Shown here piece after piece: positions 7,864 to 16,839 of a stretch of DNA of 64,000 bases. The notes under the pieces were generated by a model. It was not told where the DNA came from, did not search any database, and saw only the letters and a list, made by a program, of their open reading frames with translations. Positions within the stretch are counted from its first letter, which is position 1. Every line of letters starts with the position of its first letter. The stretch is from positions 1-64,000 of the forward strand of contig CAAGFE010000003.1 in assembly GCA_900769075.1 (NCBI GenBank), read 5' to 3'. The position numbers and the translations under genes were made by a program. This DNA comes from Clostridia bacterium. GTDB taxonomy: Bacteria; Bacillota; Clostridia; Christensenellales; Aristaeellaceae.

Positions 7864-8673
7864 TTATTTTCCTCCGTAGCTGTCGCCCCAGTAGGGCTCG
7901 TCCTTGCGCTGCACCCAGAGATGCTCCTCCAGGAACACGGGATAATCCGGCTGGGCGTAGGGGCAGCCGTCCAGGTGGCGGATGGCCCACAGGTACCACA
8001 GCGCGTAGCCGGGGGGCGTGCACTGGGGGTGGGTCATGCCCGCGGGGATGCAGACGGTATCGCCGCAATGCACCTTGTAGACGTTCTCGCCCACCTCGGC
8101 ATAGCCGAAGCCGTTTTCGGGGCGGTTCTTGTAGTAGTAGATTTCCGGCTGGGGATGGTGGTGGGGCGGATAGCTCGACCACTTGCCCGGGAAGCCGATC
8201 ACCTCGCCCAGCACCAGATTGGCATAGGGCGCGTTGCGGTAATCGAAGATGGTGCGGACGATGCGGGTGCTGGTTTCGTGCATGGTGCCCGCGCCGCGGA
8301 ACTCATCGGGGGTGTCCTTGGGCAGGTAGAGCTTGGCGGGGAATGCCCGCTCATTCTCCGTGCGCAGGACGTTGATTTCGCACTCATCGCTCAGGCAGGT
8401 GAGGGTGACTGCCGTGGCCTTGGACACATGGAGCGCCGTGGGCGGCACGTCGAAGCAGTTCTCCCGGAATTCGGTGTGGCTTTCGCCGTCCCACTGGAAG
8501 CGAACTTCGCCGTAGACCAGCAGATACGCCTTTTCCAGGGGCTGGGTTTCGGTGAAGCTTTCCCCCTTGCGGAGCCGCAGCACTCCGAAGTCCATCAGCA
8601 TGTCACCGCTGCGCTTTGTGATCTCGGTATAGCCGAAGGCGTGGGGGCCGCCCGCTCGGATGATGTCGGACAT
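7864..8673 (-). CDS. iolB: 5-deoxy-glucuronate isomerase
   Basis: 269-residue bicupin converting 5-deoxy-glucuronate to 2-deoxy-5-keto-gluconate, the substrate of IolC. The metal-binding cupin motif SSYPPHHHPQPEIYYY and the later GDTVCIPAGMTHPQCTPPGY are clear. One base separates the iolG stop from its ATG, which is preceded by TGGAGGCATAAT. Length and motif order fit IolB throughout. Confidence 0.94.
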   Translation of the reverse strand: MSDIIRAGGPHAFGYTEITKRSGDMLMDFGVLRLRKGESFTETQPLEKAYLLVYGEVRFQWDGESHTEFRENCFDVPPTALHVSKATAVTLTCLSDECEINVLRTENERAFPAKLYLPKDTPDEFRGAGTMHETSTRIVRTIFDYRNAPYANLVLGEVIGFPGKWSSYPPHHHPQPEIYYYKNRPENGFGYAEVGENVYKVHCGDTVCIPAGMTHPQCTPPGYALWYLWAIRHLDGCPYAQPDYPVFLEEHLWVQRKDEPYWGDSYGGK

Positions 8674-8674
8674 A

Positions 8675-9694
8675 TTATGCCTCCAGAATTTCAGCGATCT
8701 TCACCGGGCGATGCTCGTCCAGGGACTTCTTCGCGGCCTTGGCCAGCACCACGCTCATCAGGCCCGCGTGGATGCCCACGGGCACGTCCTTGTCCTCGTT
8801 GATCGCGGCGATGAACTGCTTCATTTCCTCGATGAAGGAAGCCATGTAGCGCTCCAGGAAGAAGTACTGGGGCTTGTCGCTCACCACGCCGGCGGCGGTG
8901 GACACGCGCACGGTGGAATCGCCGTCGTTCTCGCCCGCGGCCATGCCCAGGCTGCCAAAGACCTCCACGCGCTGGTCGTAGCCGTAGGCGGCGCGGCGGC
9001 TGTTGTCGATCACGCCCAGGGCGCCGTTTTCAAAGGTCAGGGTGACGATGGCAGTGTCCACGTCGCCCGCCTCGCCGATGCGGGGATCCACCAGGCTGGT
9101 GCCCATGGCGTAGACTTCCTTCACGTCGCAGCCCGCCAGGAACATCGCCATGTCAAAGTCGTGGATCATCATGTCGATGTACAATCCGCCGGAGGAAGCG
9201 GCGTACTCGGGGGACGGCGGCTCGGGGTCGCGGGAGGTGATCTTGATCAGCTCGATGTTGCCCAGGGTGCCGTCGGCAGCGAGCTTCTGCACCTTGCCGT
9301 GGTTGTGGTCAAAGCGGCGGTTGAAGCCGATCTGCAGCTTCCTGCCGGTTTCGGCGGCGACCTGCGCGGTCTGCTTGATCTTCTCGATGGTCAGATCAAC
9401 GGGCTTCTCGCAGAAAACATGCTTGCCGGCCTTCATCGCGGCGATGGAGATGTCGGCATGGGTGGGGGTGGGGGAGCAGACCAGCACCGCGTCAATGTCG
9501 GGGTCGTTCACGATGTCCATATAGTCAGTGCCGTAGGCGGGCACGCCGTAGGTTTCCGCCAGGGCCTTGGCGGCGGGCTCGTATACGTCGGTGACGCGGA
9601 CGACCTGCGCCTGGGGGATGTTGTAGGTGATGGAGGCCGCGTGCACCTTGCCGATGCGGCCTGCGCCGACGATGCCGATGTTGAGCTTTTTCAT
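8675..9694 (-). CDS. iolG: Inositol 2-dehydrogenase (Gfo/Idh/MocA family)
   Basis: 339 residues from the MKKLNIGIVGAG start at 9694, chosen because GAAAGGAGAG lies seven bases upstream; an in-frame ATG at 9712 overlaps that ribosome site. The N-terminal Rossmann motif GIVGAGRIG binds NAD; CEKPVDLT carries the conserved EKP lysine; GGLYIDMMIHDFDMAMFL holds the catalytic H-D pair. It oxidises myo-inositol to scyllo-inosose, the first step of the pathway. A scyllo- or chiro-inositol preference cannot be excluded. Confidence 0.92.
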   Translation of the reverse strand: MKKLNIGIVGAGRIGKVHAASITYNIPQAQVVRVTDVYEPAAKALAETYGVPAYGTDYMDIVNDPDIDAVLVCSPTPTHADISIAAMKAGKHVFCEKPVDLTIEKIKQTAQVAAETGRKLQIGFNRRFDHNHGKVQKLAADGTLGNIELIKITSRDPEPPSPEYAASSGGLYIDMMIHDFDMAMFLAGCDVKEVYAMGTSLVDPRIGEAGDVDTAIVTLTFENGALGVIDNSRRAAYGYDQRVEVFGSLGMAAGENDGDSTVRVSTAAGVVSDKPQYFFLERYMASFIEEMKQFIAAINEDKDVPVGIHAGLMSVVLAKAAKKSLDEHRPVKIAEILEA

Positions 9695-9715
9695 GGGAAT
9701 CTCTCCTTTCATGTA

Positions 9716-10477
9716 TCAGAGCTTCTCCTCGGAATAAACGATGACTTCACCGGGGGTATCTGTGATGGGGTGCTGGCGGCATTCGCCGCCGAAATAGCGG
9801 TAGGGCTGATCCTTTTCTCTGCGGCCGGACAACAGCTCGCCGCAGCCGGCAAGCAGCCAATCGACGACCTCCGCGCCTCGCACGTCCTTGGCGTGTCCGG
9901 TCAGGATGTAATCGAAGTCCGCCCCGTGCTGAGCCTTGAGGGCGAGCAGCATCCTTTGCAGCGCTGCGATGGACAGGCTGTGCTCCAGCTGCATCCAGAG
10001 GTGAGTATTCACGCCGTCGCCGGAGTAGAGCAGCCGCGCGTCCCTGTCCAACAGGCCGACGGAGCCCGGGGTATGTCCCTGCAGATCGACCACCTCCAGC
10101 CTGACGCCGCCCAGGTCGAACACCTGGCCGATCTCAAGCGCCCGGAAGGGGCAGGGGGTCAGGCCGCGCCTGTCCATTTCCTCCCGGAACATGGCGAAAT
10201 GCTCCCTGGCGATGGGAAGGTCGGCGGGGTGCAGCCAGGCTTCATCAAAATATACATTGCCGTAGATGTGGTCGCAGTGCCCGTGGGTGTTGACCACGGT
10301 GACGGGCAGATCGGTCAGGCTGCGGACGATGGCGCGCAGATCCTCCATGCCGTTCACGGTGTCAATGAGCAGCGCCCGCTCGCTGCCCAGGATCAGGTAG
10401 CAGGTGCTTTCGCCCGCGTCGTCGATCAGGTAGACATGGGGGCGGATACGGGTGATGGCGGCGCGGGTGAAGGGCAT
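9716..10477 (-). CDS. MBL-fold metallo-hydrolase inside the iol operon
   Basis: 253 residues with the zinc-ligand motif THGHCDH (about 84-90), the following GNVYFDEAWLHPAD, a QGHTPGSVGLLD segment and DYILTGHAKDV near the C-terminus, all canonical for metallo-beta-lactamase-fold hydrolases of the glyoxalase II type. An AAAGGAGGATCGCGCC site precedes the ATG. It sits between iolA and iolG in the same operon, with gaps of 43 and 21 nt. No step of the known myo-inositol pathway needs such an enzyme, so it may hydrolyse a lactone or thioester by-product; that is inference. Confidence 0.88.
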   Translation of the reverse strand: MPFTRAAITRIRPHVYLIDDAGESTCYLILGSERALLIDTVNGMEDLRAIVRSLTDLPVTVVNTHGHCDHIYGNVYFDEAWLHPADLPIAREHFAMFREEMDRRGLTPCPFRALEIGQVFDLGGVRLEVVDLQGHTPGSVGLLDRDARLLYSGDGVNTHLWMQLEHSLSIAALQRMLLALKAQHGADFDYILTGHAKDVRGAEVVDWLLAGCGELLSGRREKDQPYRYFGGECRQHPITDTPGEVIVYSEEKL

Positions 10478-10520
10478 GGCGCGATCCTCCTTTGCGGGGC
10501 GGCTGCGGACAGTGGGGCGC

Positions 10521-12032
10521 TTACAGGGAGCCGTCCCAGGTGTCCACGGCGGTCTTTTTCTTCTCTTCCTCGTCGAACCAGCGGGTGGTCACGCACTTGG
10601 ACTCGGTGTAGAAGCGGAACGCATCCTTGCCGTGGCAGTGGAGGTCGCCGAAGAAGCTCTGCTTGTGCCCGCAGAAGGGGAACACGCCGATCGGCACGGG
10701 GATGCCCACGTTCACGCCGACCATGCCGCCGTCGGTGCGCTTGGCGAACTCGCGGGCGTAGTGACCGTTCTGGGTGAAGATGACGGAGCCGTTGGCGAAG
10801 GGATTGCGGTTCATCAGCGCCAGGCCCTCTTCAAAGTTCTTCACGCGCTTGATGCACAGCACGGGGCCGAATACCTCGCGGGTGCCGATGGTCATGTCCT
10901 CGGTCACATGGTCGAAGATGGTGTGGCCGATGTAGTAGCCGTCCTCATAGCCCTCGACCTTGACGTTGCGGCCGTCCAGCACCAGCTCGGCGCCTTCCTC
11001 GATGCCCTTCTCGATCCAGTCCAGCACGAACTTCTGATGGGACTTGCTGCCCACGGGGCCCAGGTTGGAGGTCTTGTCGTAGGCGGGGCCGATCTTCTGC
11101 TGCTTGCACAGGCGGACAAGCTCCGCCACCAGCTCGTCAGCGATTTCCTCTTCCACCACGATGGCCGGCAGCGCCATGCAGCGCTCGCCCGCGCAGCCGA
11201 AGGAGGAGTTCATGATGCCCGCCGCGGTCCGGCCGATGGGGGCGTCCTTGAGCACCAGCGCGTGGTTCTTGGCCTCGCACAGGGCCTGGACGCGCTTGCC
11301 GTGGGCGGCGGCGGTGGAGTACACATGCAGGCCGACGGAGGTGGAGCCGACGAAGGAGATGCCCTTCACATCCGGATGGGTGAGGAGGATTTCCGCCTCG
11401 TTGCGGCTGCAGGGCACGATGTTGAACACGCCGTCCGGGATGCCGGCTTCCTTGTACAGCTCGGCGAACTTCATGGAGGTCATGGGGGTGGTGGAGGCGG
11501 GCTTGAGCACGAAGGTGTTGCCGCACACGATCGCCAGGGGCGCCATCCAGCCCACGGGGATCATCGCGGGGAAGTTCCAGGGGGCGATGCCGGCGAACAC
11601 GCCCAGGGGCTCCCGGTAGAGGGTGGTGTCGTAGCCGGAGGAGGTGTCCATCAGGCTTTCGCCCATCAGCATGGTGGGCGCGGAGCAGGCCAGCTCGGTC
11701 ATTTCCAGGGCCTTGCCCACGTCGCCCGCGGCCTCGGACCAGCACTTGCCGTTCTCGGTGGCGACGATGCGGGTCAGCTCGTCCATGTCGCGCTCGATCA
11801 GGTTGCGCAGCTTCATCATGATGCCGGCGCGCTTGCGGACGGGGGTGTTCTTCCAGGCGGGGTAGGCAGCCTTGGCGGCGGCGATGGCGGCTTCCACCTC
11901 GTCCTTGGTGCAGCAGGGCACCTGGGCGATGGCCTTGCCGGTGGAGGGGTCGTAGATGGTGTTGTACTTTTCCGTCTTGCTGTCGATGAACTGGCCGCCA
12001 ATGTAGGGCTTCATGATGGGGAGATTGGACAT
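10521..12032 (-). CDS. iolA: Methylmalonate/malonate-semialdehyde dehydrogenase (acylating)
   Basis: 503 residues from the ATG at 12032 (MSNLPIMKPYIGG), chosen over an upstream ATG at 12068 because AGAAAGAGG lies at proper distance. Aldehyde dehydrogenase fold: APWNFPAMIPVGWMAPLA, the nucleotide loop SFVGSTSVG and the catalytic cysteine in GCAGERCMALP, the MMSDH-specific form. It converts malonate semialdehyde to acetyl-CoA and CO2, the last step of inositol breakdown. The C-terminus (FCGHKQSFFGDLHCHGKD) is also typical of MmsA/IolA. Confidence 0.94.
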   Translation of the reverse strand: MSNLPIMKPYIGGQFIDSKTEKYNTIYDPSTGKAIAQVPCCTKDEVEAAIAAAKAAYPAWKNTPVRKRAGIMMKLRNLIERDMDELTRIVATENGKCWSEAAGDVGKALEMTELACSAPTMLMGESLMDTSSGYDTTLYREPLGVFAGIAPWNFPAMIPVGWMAPLAIVCGNTFVLKPASTTPMTSMKFAELYKEAGIPDGVFNIVPCSRNEAEILLTHPDVKGISFVGSTSVGLHVYSTAAAHGKRVQALCEAKNHALVLKDAPIGRTAAGIMNSSFGCAGERCMALPAIVVEEEIADELVAELVRLCKQQKIGPAYDKTSNLGPVGSKSHQKFVLDWIEKGIEEGAELVLDGRNVKVEGYEDGYYIGHTIFDHVTEDMTIGTREVFGPVLCIKRVKNFEEGLALMNRNPFANGSVIFTQNGHYAREFAKRTDGGMVGVNVGIPVPIGVFPFCGHKQSFFGDLHCHGKDAFRFYTESKCVTTRWFDEEEKKKTAVDTWDGSL

Positions 12033-12084
12033 GGTCGTGTACCTCTTTCTGTGCATGTTGTTGGTCAAGATGTATACGGGGGAA

Positions 12085-13095
12085 TTACAGCGGCGTCACC
12101 ACGTCGCCGCAGGTTTGCTTCTTTTCGGCGATGAAGGCCATCAGGGCATCCTCGGAGGGCATGTCCCGGGAGCAGGCATGGCTGGCGACGAGCATGGCGG
12201 CGCTGGCGCTGCCCATTTCGAGGGCCTCGTTGAGCTTCTTGCCCATGAGCAGGCCGTGGAGGAAGGAGCTGGCATAGCCGTCGCCCCCGCCGAAGCCCTT
12301 GAGCGCATTGACCGGGAAGGGCTTCACCAGCCAGTTGCCGTCATGGCGGGAGTAGGCGCGGGAGCCCTCCTTGCCATGCTTGATGACCAGGATCTCCACA
12401 CCCTTCTGGTGCCAGTATTTCGCACTGGCTTCGTCCGTGCCGTCCAGGTCGAGCAGGCGCTCCATCAGGTCGAACTCCTCGCGGGAGCCCAGCACCATAT
12501 CGCTCTGCTCCGCCACCAGGGAGGTGTAGACGGCGATCTCGTCCTTGTTCTTCCAGGTGTAGGCGCGGTAGTCCGCGTCGAAAATGACCGTCACGCCCGC
12601 GCGCTTGGCCAGAGCCAGCGCCTTGAGGGCGGCCTCGCGGGTGGGGCTGGTGCACAGGCTGGTGCCGGAGATCAGCAGCGCCTTGGCGGAGGCGATGTAG
12701 GGGAGATCCACATCATCGGGATGGAGCATCAGGTCCGCCACGCCCTCGCGGTACATGAGGATGGAGGACTGGGTGGGGGAGAGGATCTCGGTGAAGGTCA
12801 GGCCCAGCTTTTCGCCGTTCTGGCAGCGGGTGATGTGGCTGACGTCGATGCCCTCGTTGACGAAGTAGTTCGTCACGAAATCCCCGAACTGGTCGTCGCT
12901 GACCTTCCCCAGGAAACCGACCCTGCGGCCCAGGCGTGCCAGGCCGACCGCGATGTTCGCGGGGGAACCGCCCAGGTACTTGTTGAAGTGCTCGCTCTCC
13001 GACAGGGGCTTGTTGTAGTCCGTCGGGTTGAAGTCGATGGCCACGCGTCCGACGGGGATGACGTCCAGGGGCCTCGATGCATCGAATTTGACCAT
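12085..13095 (-). CDS. iolC: 5-dehydro-2-deoxygluconokinase (PfkB family)
   Basis: 336 residues. Sugar-kinase motifs: the N-terminal GGSPANIAVGLARLG signature (about 38-52) and the C-terminal catalytic-Asp region, here KGFGGGDGYASSFLHGLL (PfkB usually G-A-G-D). It phosphorylates 2-deoxy-5-keto-gluconate, giving the substrate of IolJ, whose gene is 2 nt upstream. The product call rests on the operon as well as the fold, since PfkB kinases share motifs across substrates. Confidence 0.92.
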   Translation of the reverse strand: MVKFDASRPLDVIPVGRVAIDFNPTDYNKPLSESEHFNKYLGGSPANIAVGLARLGRRVGFLGKVSDDQFGDFVTNYFVNEGIDVSHITRCQNGEKLGLTFTEILSPTQSSILMYREGVADLMLHPDDVDLPYIASAKALLISGTSLCTSPTREAALKALALAKRAGVTVIFDADYRAYTWKNKDEIAVYTSLVAEQSDMVLGSREEFDLMERLLDLDGTDEASAKYWHQKGVEILVIKHGKEGSRAYSRHDGNWLVKPFPVNALKGFGGGDGYASSFLHGLLMGKKLNEALEMGSASAAMLVASHACSRDMPSEDALMAFIAEKKQTCGDVVTPL

Positions 13096-13097
13096 GG

Positions 13098-13919
13098 TTA
13101 TTCCGCCTTTCCCGCGCTGCCAAAGAGCGCGATGTACTTTTTCGTCACGGCCTTGACAGCCGCGGCGCTGCAGGTGATGTTGTGGAAAATATCCTCGGTG
13201 TGATCCGCCATGGCAGAGGCGCGGAAAATGTCGGTGGCGATGTTGATTTTGCGCATGCCCAGGCTGATGAGGCGCCGGAACTGCTCGTCCGTCAGCCCCG
13301 TGCCGCCATGGAGCACCAGATGGGCCCGCAGCCTGCCGTGGAGCTGCTCCAGGATGTCGTAGCGCAGCTCGGGCGTGGCGGCGTACAGGCCGTGGGCGTT
13401 GCCGATGCCCACCGCCAGCGCGTCCAGGCCGGTTTCGTCCATCAGGATGCAGTCGTTGATGGAGGCTGCTTCGGTGGGAGAATCACTCCCGTCCTCGCCG
13501 CGGCCGACCCGCCCGACCTCCGCCTCCACGCAGGCGCCGGTGGCCCGGGCCATGTCCACCACCTGGCGCACCTCGGCCAGATTCTCCCGGAGCGGCAGAT
13601 GGGAGCCGTCAATCATCACCGATGTGAACCCGAGCCGCAGCGCCTCCTCCACGCAGGCGATGGTGGCGCCGTGATCCAGATGAACCGCGACGGGGACGGA
13701 GGCGGATTTGGCCGCGGCGATCATCAGCGGGCCGAGCATGGAGAGCGGCGTATGCTTGAGCCGCACTTCCGCGCACTGGAGGATGATGGGCGCGCGCAGC
13801 TCTTCCGCGGCTGCGACCACACCCATGACGCATTCCAGGTTGGCGACGCTGAAGGAACCCACGGCATAGCTGCCCTGTCTGGCGTCATTCAAGAGGTCTC
13901 GCATGTTACACAGAGGCAT
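13098..13919 (-). CDS. iolJ: 6-phospho-5-dehydro-2-deoxygluconate aldolase (class II)
   Basis: 273 residues from the ATG at 13919 (MPLCNMRDLL), chosen for the AAAAGGAGC site seven bases upstream. Class II FBA-like motifs: VAVHLDHGAT (zinc ligand and catalytic Asp), SVMIDGSHLP, VEAEVGRVGRGEDG and VLHGGTGL. It splits the IolC product into dihydroxyacetone phosphate and malonate semialdehyde. It is the first gene of the iol transcript. A true fructose-bisphosphate or tagatose-bisphosphate aldolase is the alternative, but position next to iolC favours IolJ. Confidence 0.9.
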   Translation of the reverse strand: MPLCNMRDLLNDARQGSYAVGSFSVANLECVMGVVAAAEELRAPIILQCAEVRLKHTPLSMLGPLMIAAAKSASVPVAVHLDHGATIACVEEALRLGFTSVMIDGSHLPLRENLAEVRQVVDMARATGACVEAEVGRVGRGEDGSDSPTEAASINDCILMDETGLDALAVGIGNAHGLYAATPELRYDILEQLHGRLRAHLVLHGGTGLTDEQFRRLISLGMRKINIATDIFRASAMADHTEDIFHNITCSAAAVKAVTKKYIALFGSAGKAE

Positions 13920-14039
13920 TGTCTTGCTCCTTTTCACTTATTGGCATCGCAGCGCGGCGGCTGCGTTCAAACCGGGGGAGAGGGGCTATGAAAATTCGGC
14001 GGAGAATCGGAAGGAAAAAGGCATGCTTTCAGTGCCTAT

Positions 14040-14068
14040 ATCATATCACAGAATGGAGTAACTTGCAA
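14040..14068 (-). promoter_or_regulatory. Promoter of the iol operon
   Basis: On the minus strand TTGCAA (14063-14068), a 17-nt spacer and TATGAT (14040-14045) lie about 120 nt upstream of iolJ. The leader (13920-14035) holds no other feature I can name. No iolR-like gene is in the window. Confidence 0.65.
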
Positions 14069-14116
14069 GTGGGAATGATGAAATTTTGATAAAATCTTGA
14101 GTAAGAATAGAACAAA

Positions 14117-14150
14117 CCGCGCCTCTGTTCCGCAGGGAGCAGAGGCGCGG
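14117..14150 (-). terminator. Terminator of the sugar ABC transporter operon
   Basis: A strong inverted repeat with arms CGCGCCTCTG and CAGAGGCGCG is followed on the minus strand by TTTGTTCTATTCTT. It lies 35-70 nt after the binding-protein stop and insulates that operon from the iol promoter downstream. Confidence 0.7.
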
Positions 14151-14184
14151 CGAATCAACCATGATTTAAGGTTTCATCAGGGGA

Positions 14185-15816
14185 TTACTTGGTGGAGGAC
14201 TCGTAGTAAGCCTTGGCTTCCTCGAACATTTCCTTCAGGCCGGACTTGTTCATCGCGCTGATGTACTCGTCCCAATCCTTGTCGATGTCCTTCGTGCCCA
14301 TGATGAAGTTGACCATCCAGTTGTCCTTGAGCTTGGTCAGGTTGGTCTGGTACTCCGCCATCTTGGGCAGGGAGAACTGCAGCAGGGTGCTGTGGCCATG
14401 CTGGTCGTAGCCCAGGCTGTAAGCGAACTCAGCAGCGGGGCCAACCTGAGGACCAGGCATGGTGGGGCCCCATTCATTGCGGCCAAACTTGTTGACGGGC
14501 GCATTCTCGGGGTAATCCTCGTAGAACTTGGTGGTCAGGGTGAAGATGGTTTCTGCTTCGTCCTGGATGTACCAGTACTTGCCGTACTCACCGTAGACTT
14601 CCTCGTGCCAGGCTTTGCGGACTTCGGGAGTGTTCACGGAATACTGCTGAGCCATGTAGTTCATGATCTCCAGCACGCGGATGAACTTGTCCTCGTTCTC
14701 AACCAGCTCGGGAGAGAAGGCGTAGATCTGGGACAGCAGCGTCCAGGACTTCAGGCCGGAGTCGCCGTAGGGGCCAACAACGGGATCACCAAAGATCAGA
14801 TCCTCATCGGGGTTGGCAGCGATGAATTCCTTGGCCACATTGCCGGGCTCGACGTCAACCAGTTCGCCGTTTTCGTTCTTGAGCTGGTAATCGCCGGGCA
14901 TGACCCAGTGATAGTAGTTGCCGCGAACGGTCATGCCGATGCGATGGTTCACCATGGAGTGGGAGATGGCCCAGTAGCCGCCGGTGTTCTCGCCGGTCAG
15001 AAACTCGGGGTCGATCAGGCCTTCCTGGTACCAGGCGCGCAGCACCTTCAGGGCTTCCTTGTAGCGCTCGGAGGTGGCGTCGTACTGGAATTCGCCGTTG
15101 ATCACGGAGAAGGCAGAGTGGTCGGTACGGCCGTCGGGCGCGCCGGGGTTGATGCCGTAAGCGCCAAAGACCTGACGCATACCGTCGGAGGACAGGCCGT
15201 AGGTGTCGTCCTTGCCGTTGCCGTCGGGATCTTCCTTGGCGAACTTGTACATCAGGTCATGCAGCTCGTCCAGGGTCTTGGGGGTTTCGGTCACGCCAAC
15301 GTTCTCCATCCAGGTCTTGTTGTAGACGCAGGGCAGATGGAACAGGTTGCCGCCGGCGATGGCGGGCAGGCCGTACTGTTCGCCGTCCACGGAGCCGTAG
15401 GACAGGAATTTGCCGTCCTGGAAGTTCATCATGGCGTTGTAGTAGATGGGGAAGTGTTCCTTGATCAGCTCCATGTCGAAGGCGCCAACGGAGCCCTGAT
15501 CGACATAGGTGGTGAACACGGAGGGATCCTTCAGACGCATGACTTCGGGCGCGTCGGACGCATCGGGATCAAGCAGGTAGGTGTTCAACACTTCCATGAA
15601 GTTGCCGTCCTCGATGGGGAGGACATTGATGTCCACGTTGAACTTTTCTTCCAGCAGCTTGATGATCACGGCATCTTCTGCGGAAGGGGCGACGAAGTAC
15701 TGGGTCCAGTTGATGGTGTACTTCTCTTCCTTGCTCCAGTCGGTTTCCGCAGACGCGGCGGGAACCAGGGCGAGCATCATGGAGAGAGCCAGTACCAGGG
15801 ACAGGATCTTCTTCAT
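14185..15816 (-). CDS. Extracellular solute-binding protein of a sugar ABC transporter (LplA/YtcQ-like)
   Basis: 543 residues. A signal peptide (MKKILSLVLALSMMLALVP) ends at ASAE with no cysteine, so it is not an obvious lipoprotein. The mature part matches large family 1 binding proteins that pair with LplB/YtcP permeases: KEEKYTINWTQYF, LLDPDASDAPEVMRLKD, LPAIAGGNLFHLPCVYNKTW and DPDGNGKDDTYGLSS. Third gene of a permease-permease-binding protein operon, 77 nt after the second permease. No ATPase is encoded here; such systems usually share an MsmX-type ATPase. Ligand probably an oligosaccharide, perhaps pectin-derived, but unproven. Confidence 0.88.
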   Translation of the reverse strand: MKKILSLVLALSMMLALVPAASAETDWSKEEKYTINWTQYFVAPSAEDAVIIKLLEEKFNVDINVLPIEDGNFMEVLNTYLLDPDASDAPEVMRLKDPSVFTTYVDQGSVGAFDMELIKEHFPIYYNAMMNFQDGKFLSYGSVDGEQYGLPAIAGGNLFHLPCVYNKTWMENVGVTETPKTLDELHDLMYKFAKEDPDGNGKDDTYGLSSDGMRQVFGAYGINPGAPDGRTDHSAFSVINGEFQYDATSERYKEALKVLRAWYQEGLIDPEFLTGENTGGYWAISHSMVNHRIGMTVRGNYYHWVMPGDYQLKNENGELVDVEPGNVAKEFIAANPDEDLIFGDPVVGPYGDSGLKSWTLLSQIYAFSPELVENEDKFIRVLEIMNYMAQQYSVNTPEVRKAWHEEVYGEYGKYWYIQDEAETIFTLTTKFYEDYPENAPVNKFGRNEWGPTMPGPQVGPAAEFAYSLGYDQHGHSTLLQFSLPKMAEYQTNLTKLKDNWMVNFIMGTKDIDKDWDEYISAMNKSGLKEMFEEAKAYYESSTK

Positions 15817-15893
15817 TTGGTAAGCCTCCTTTTAATATTTCTCAAGAGCACACACGGCTCTTTAGAACGAGGGGTGGAATGGGGGAGCGGGGA

Positions 15894-16820
15894 TCAGCCC
15901 TTCAGCGAGCCGACCATGACGCCCTTGACGAAGTACTTCTGGATGAAGGGGTATACCATCAGGATGGGCAGGGTGGTCACCATGGTCACGGCCGCCTTGA
16001 TGGTTTCGGAGGTCTGCTTCTGGTTGACTTCCTCGCCGTACATGGTCACCAGCTGGTTGGTACCCTCCAGAACGATGCGGCGCAGGGTCACCTGCAGCAC
16101 CTGCTTTTCGGGCTTGGTGATGTAGATCATGGAGTCGAACCAGGCGTTCCAGTGGCCGACAGCGGTCCACAGGGCGACGGTGGCCAGGATGGGCAGGGAC
16201 AAGGGGAAGATGATCTTGTAGAGGATCTGGATGTCGTTGGCGCCGTCGATGCGGGCAGATTCCTCCAGGGAGTCCGGCAGGGACATGAGGAAGTTGCGCA
16301 TGATGGTGATGTTGTAGGCGGAAATCGCGCCCGGGAGCACCAGGGCCCAGATGGTGTTGCGCAGACCCAGGGAACGGATCAGCAGGAACTCGGGCACCAG
16401 GCCGCCGGAGAAGAACATGGTGATGATCAGGATGGTTGTCCAGAAGTTGCGGTTGGGCAGGTAGCGCTTGGACAGGGCGTAGGCGTAGTGGTAACCCAGC
16501 AGCAGCGCAATCACGGTACCCAGCACGGTACGGAGGATGGACCAGAAGAAGCCATACCACACATACACGGAGGACAGCACGTTCTTGTAGGAATCCAGGG
16601 AGAAGTGGGAGGGCAGGAAAACGATCTGGGACATGGCGGTCTTTTCCGCGTCTGCGATGGAGACCGCGAACAGGTACCAGAAGGGGTACACGAAGGTGAA
16701 GGCCAGCAGGCCCATGAAGATCACGTTGAAGGTATCAAAGCATTTTTCGCCGAAGCTCTTCTTGATCTTGCGCTGATGCATCTGATGGAGCTCCTTCGTC
16801 TTGACAGTGACAGTAGACAT
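15894..16820 (-). CDS. Sugar ABC transporter permease, YtcP type
   Basis: 308 residues, about six membrane spans. The first is FIFMGLLAFTFVYPFWYLF-like near residue 35, followed by KTAMSQIVFLPSHFSLDSY. The ATPase-contact EAA loop is LEESARIDGANDIQILYKII (EESARIDGAN), and the C-terminus PFIQKYFVKGVMVGSLKG is typical of this permease family. It starts behind AAAGGAGGAGTTTCGGAT and lies 19 nt after the partner permease gene. Together they form the channel for the binding protein at 14185-15816. Confidence 0.92.
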   Translation of the reverse strand: MSTVTVKTKELHQMHQRKIKKSFGEKCFDTFNVIFMGLLAFTFVYPFWYLFAVSIADAEKTAMSQIVFLPSHFSLDSYKNVLSSVYVWYGFFWSILRTVLGTVIALLLGYHYAYALSKRYLPNRNFWTTILIITMFFSGGLVPEFLLIRSLGLRNTIWALVLPGAISAYNITIMRNFLMSLPDSLEESARIDGANDIQILYKIIFPLSLPILATVALWTAVGHWNAWFDSMIYITKPEKQVLQVTLRRIVLEGTNQLVTMYGEEVNQKQTSETIKAAVTMVTTLPILMVYPFIQKYFVKGVMVGSLKG

Positions 16821-16839
16821 ATCCGAAACTCCTCCTTTC

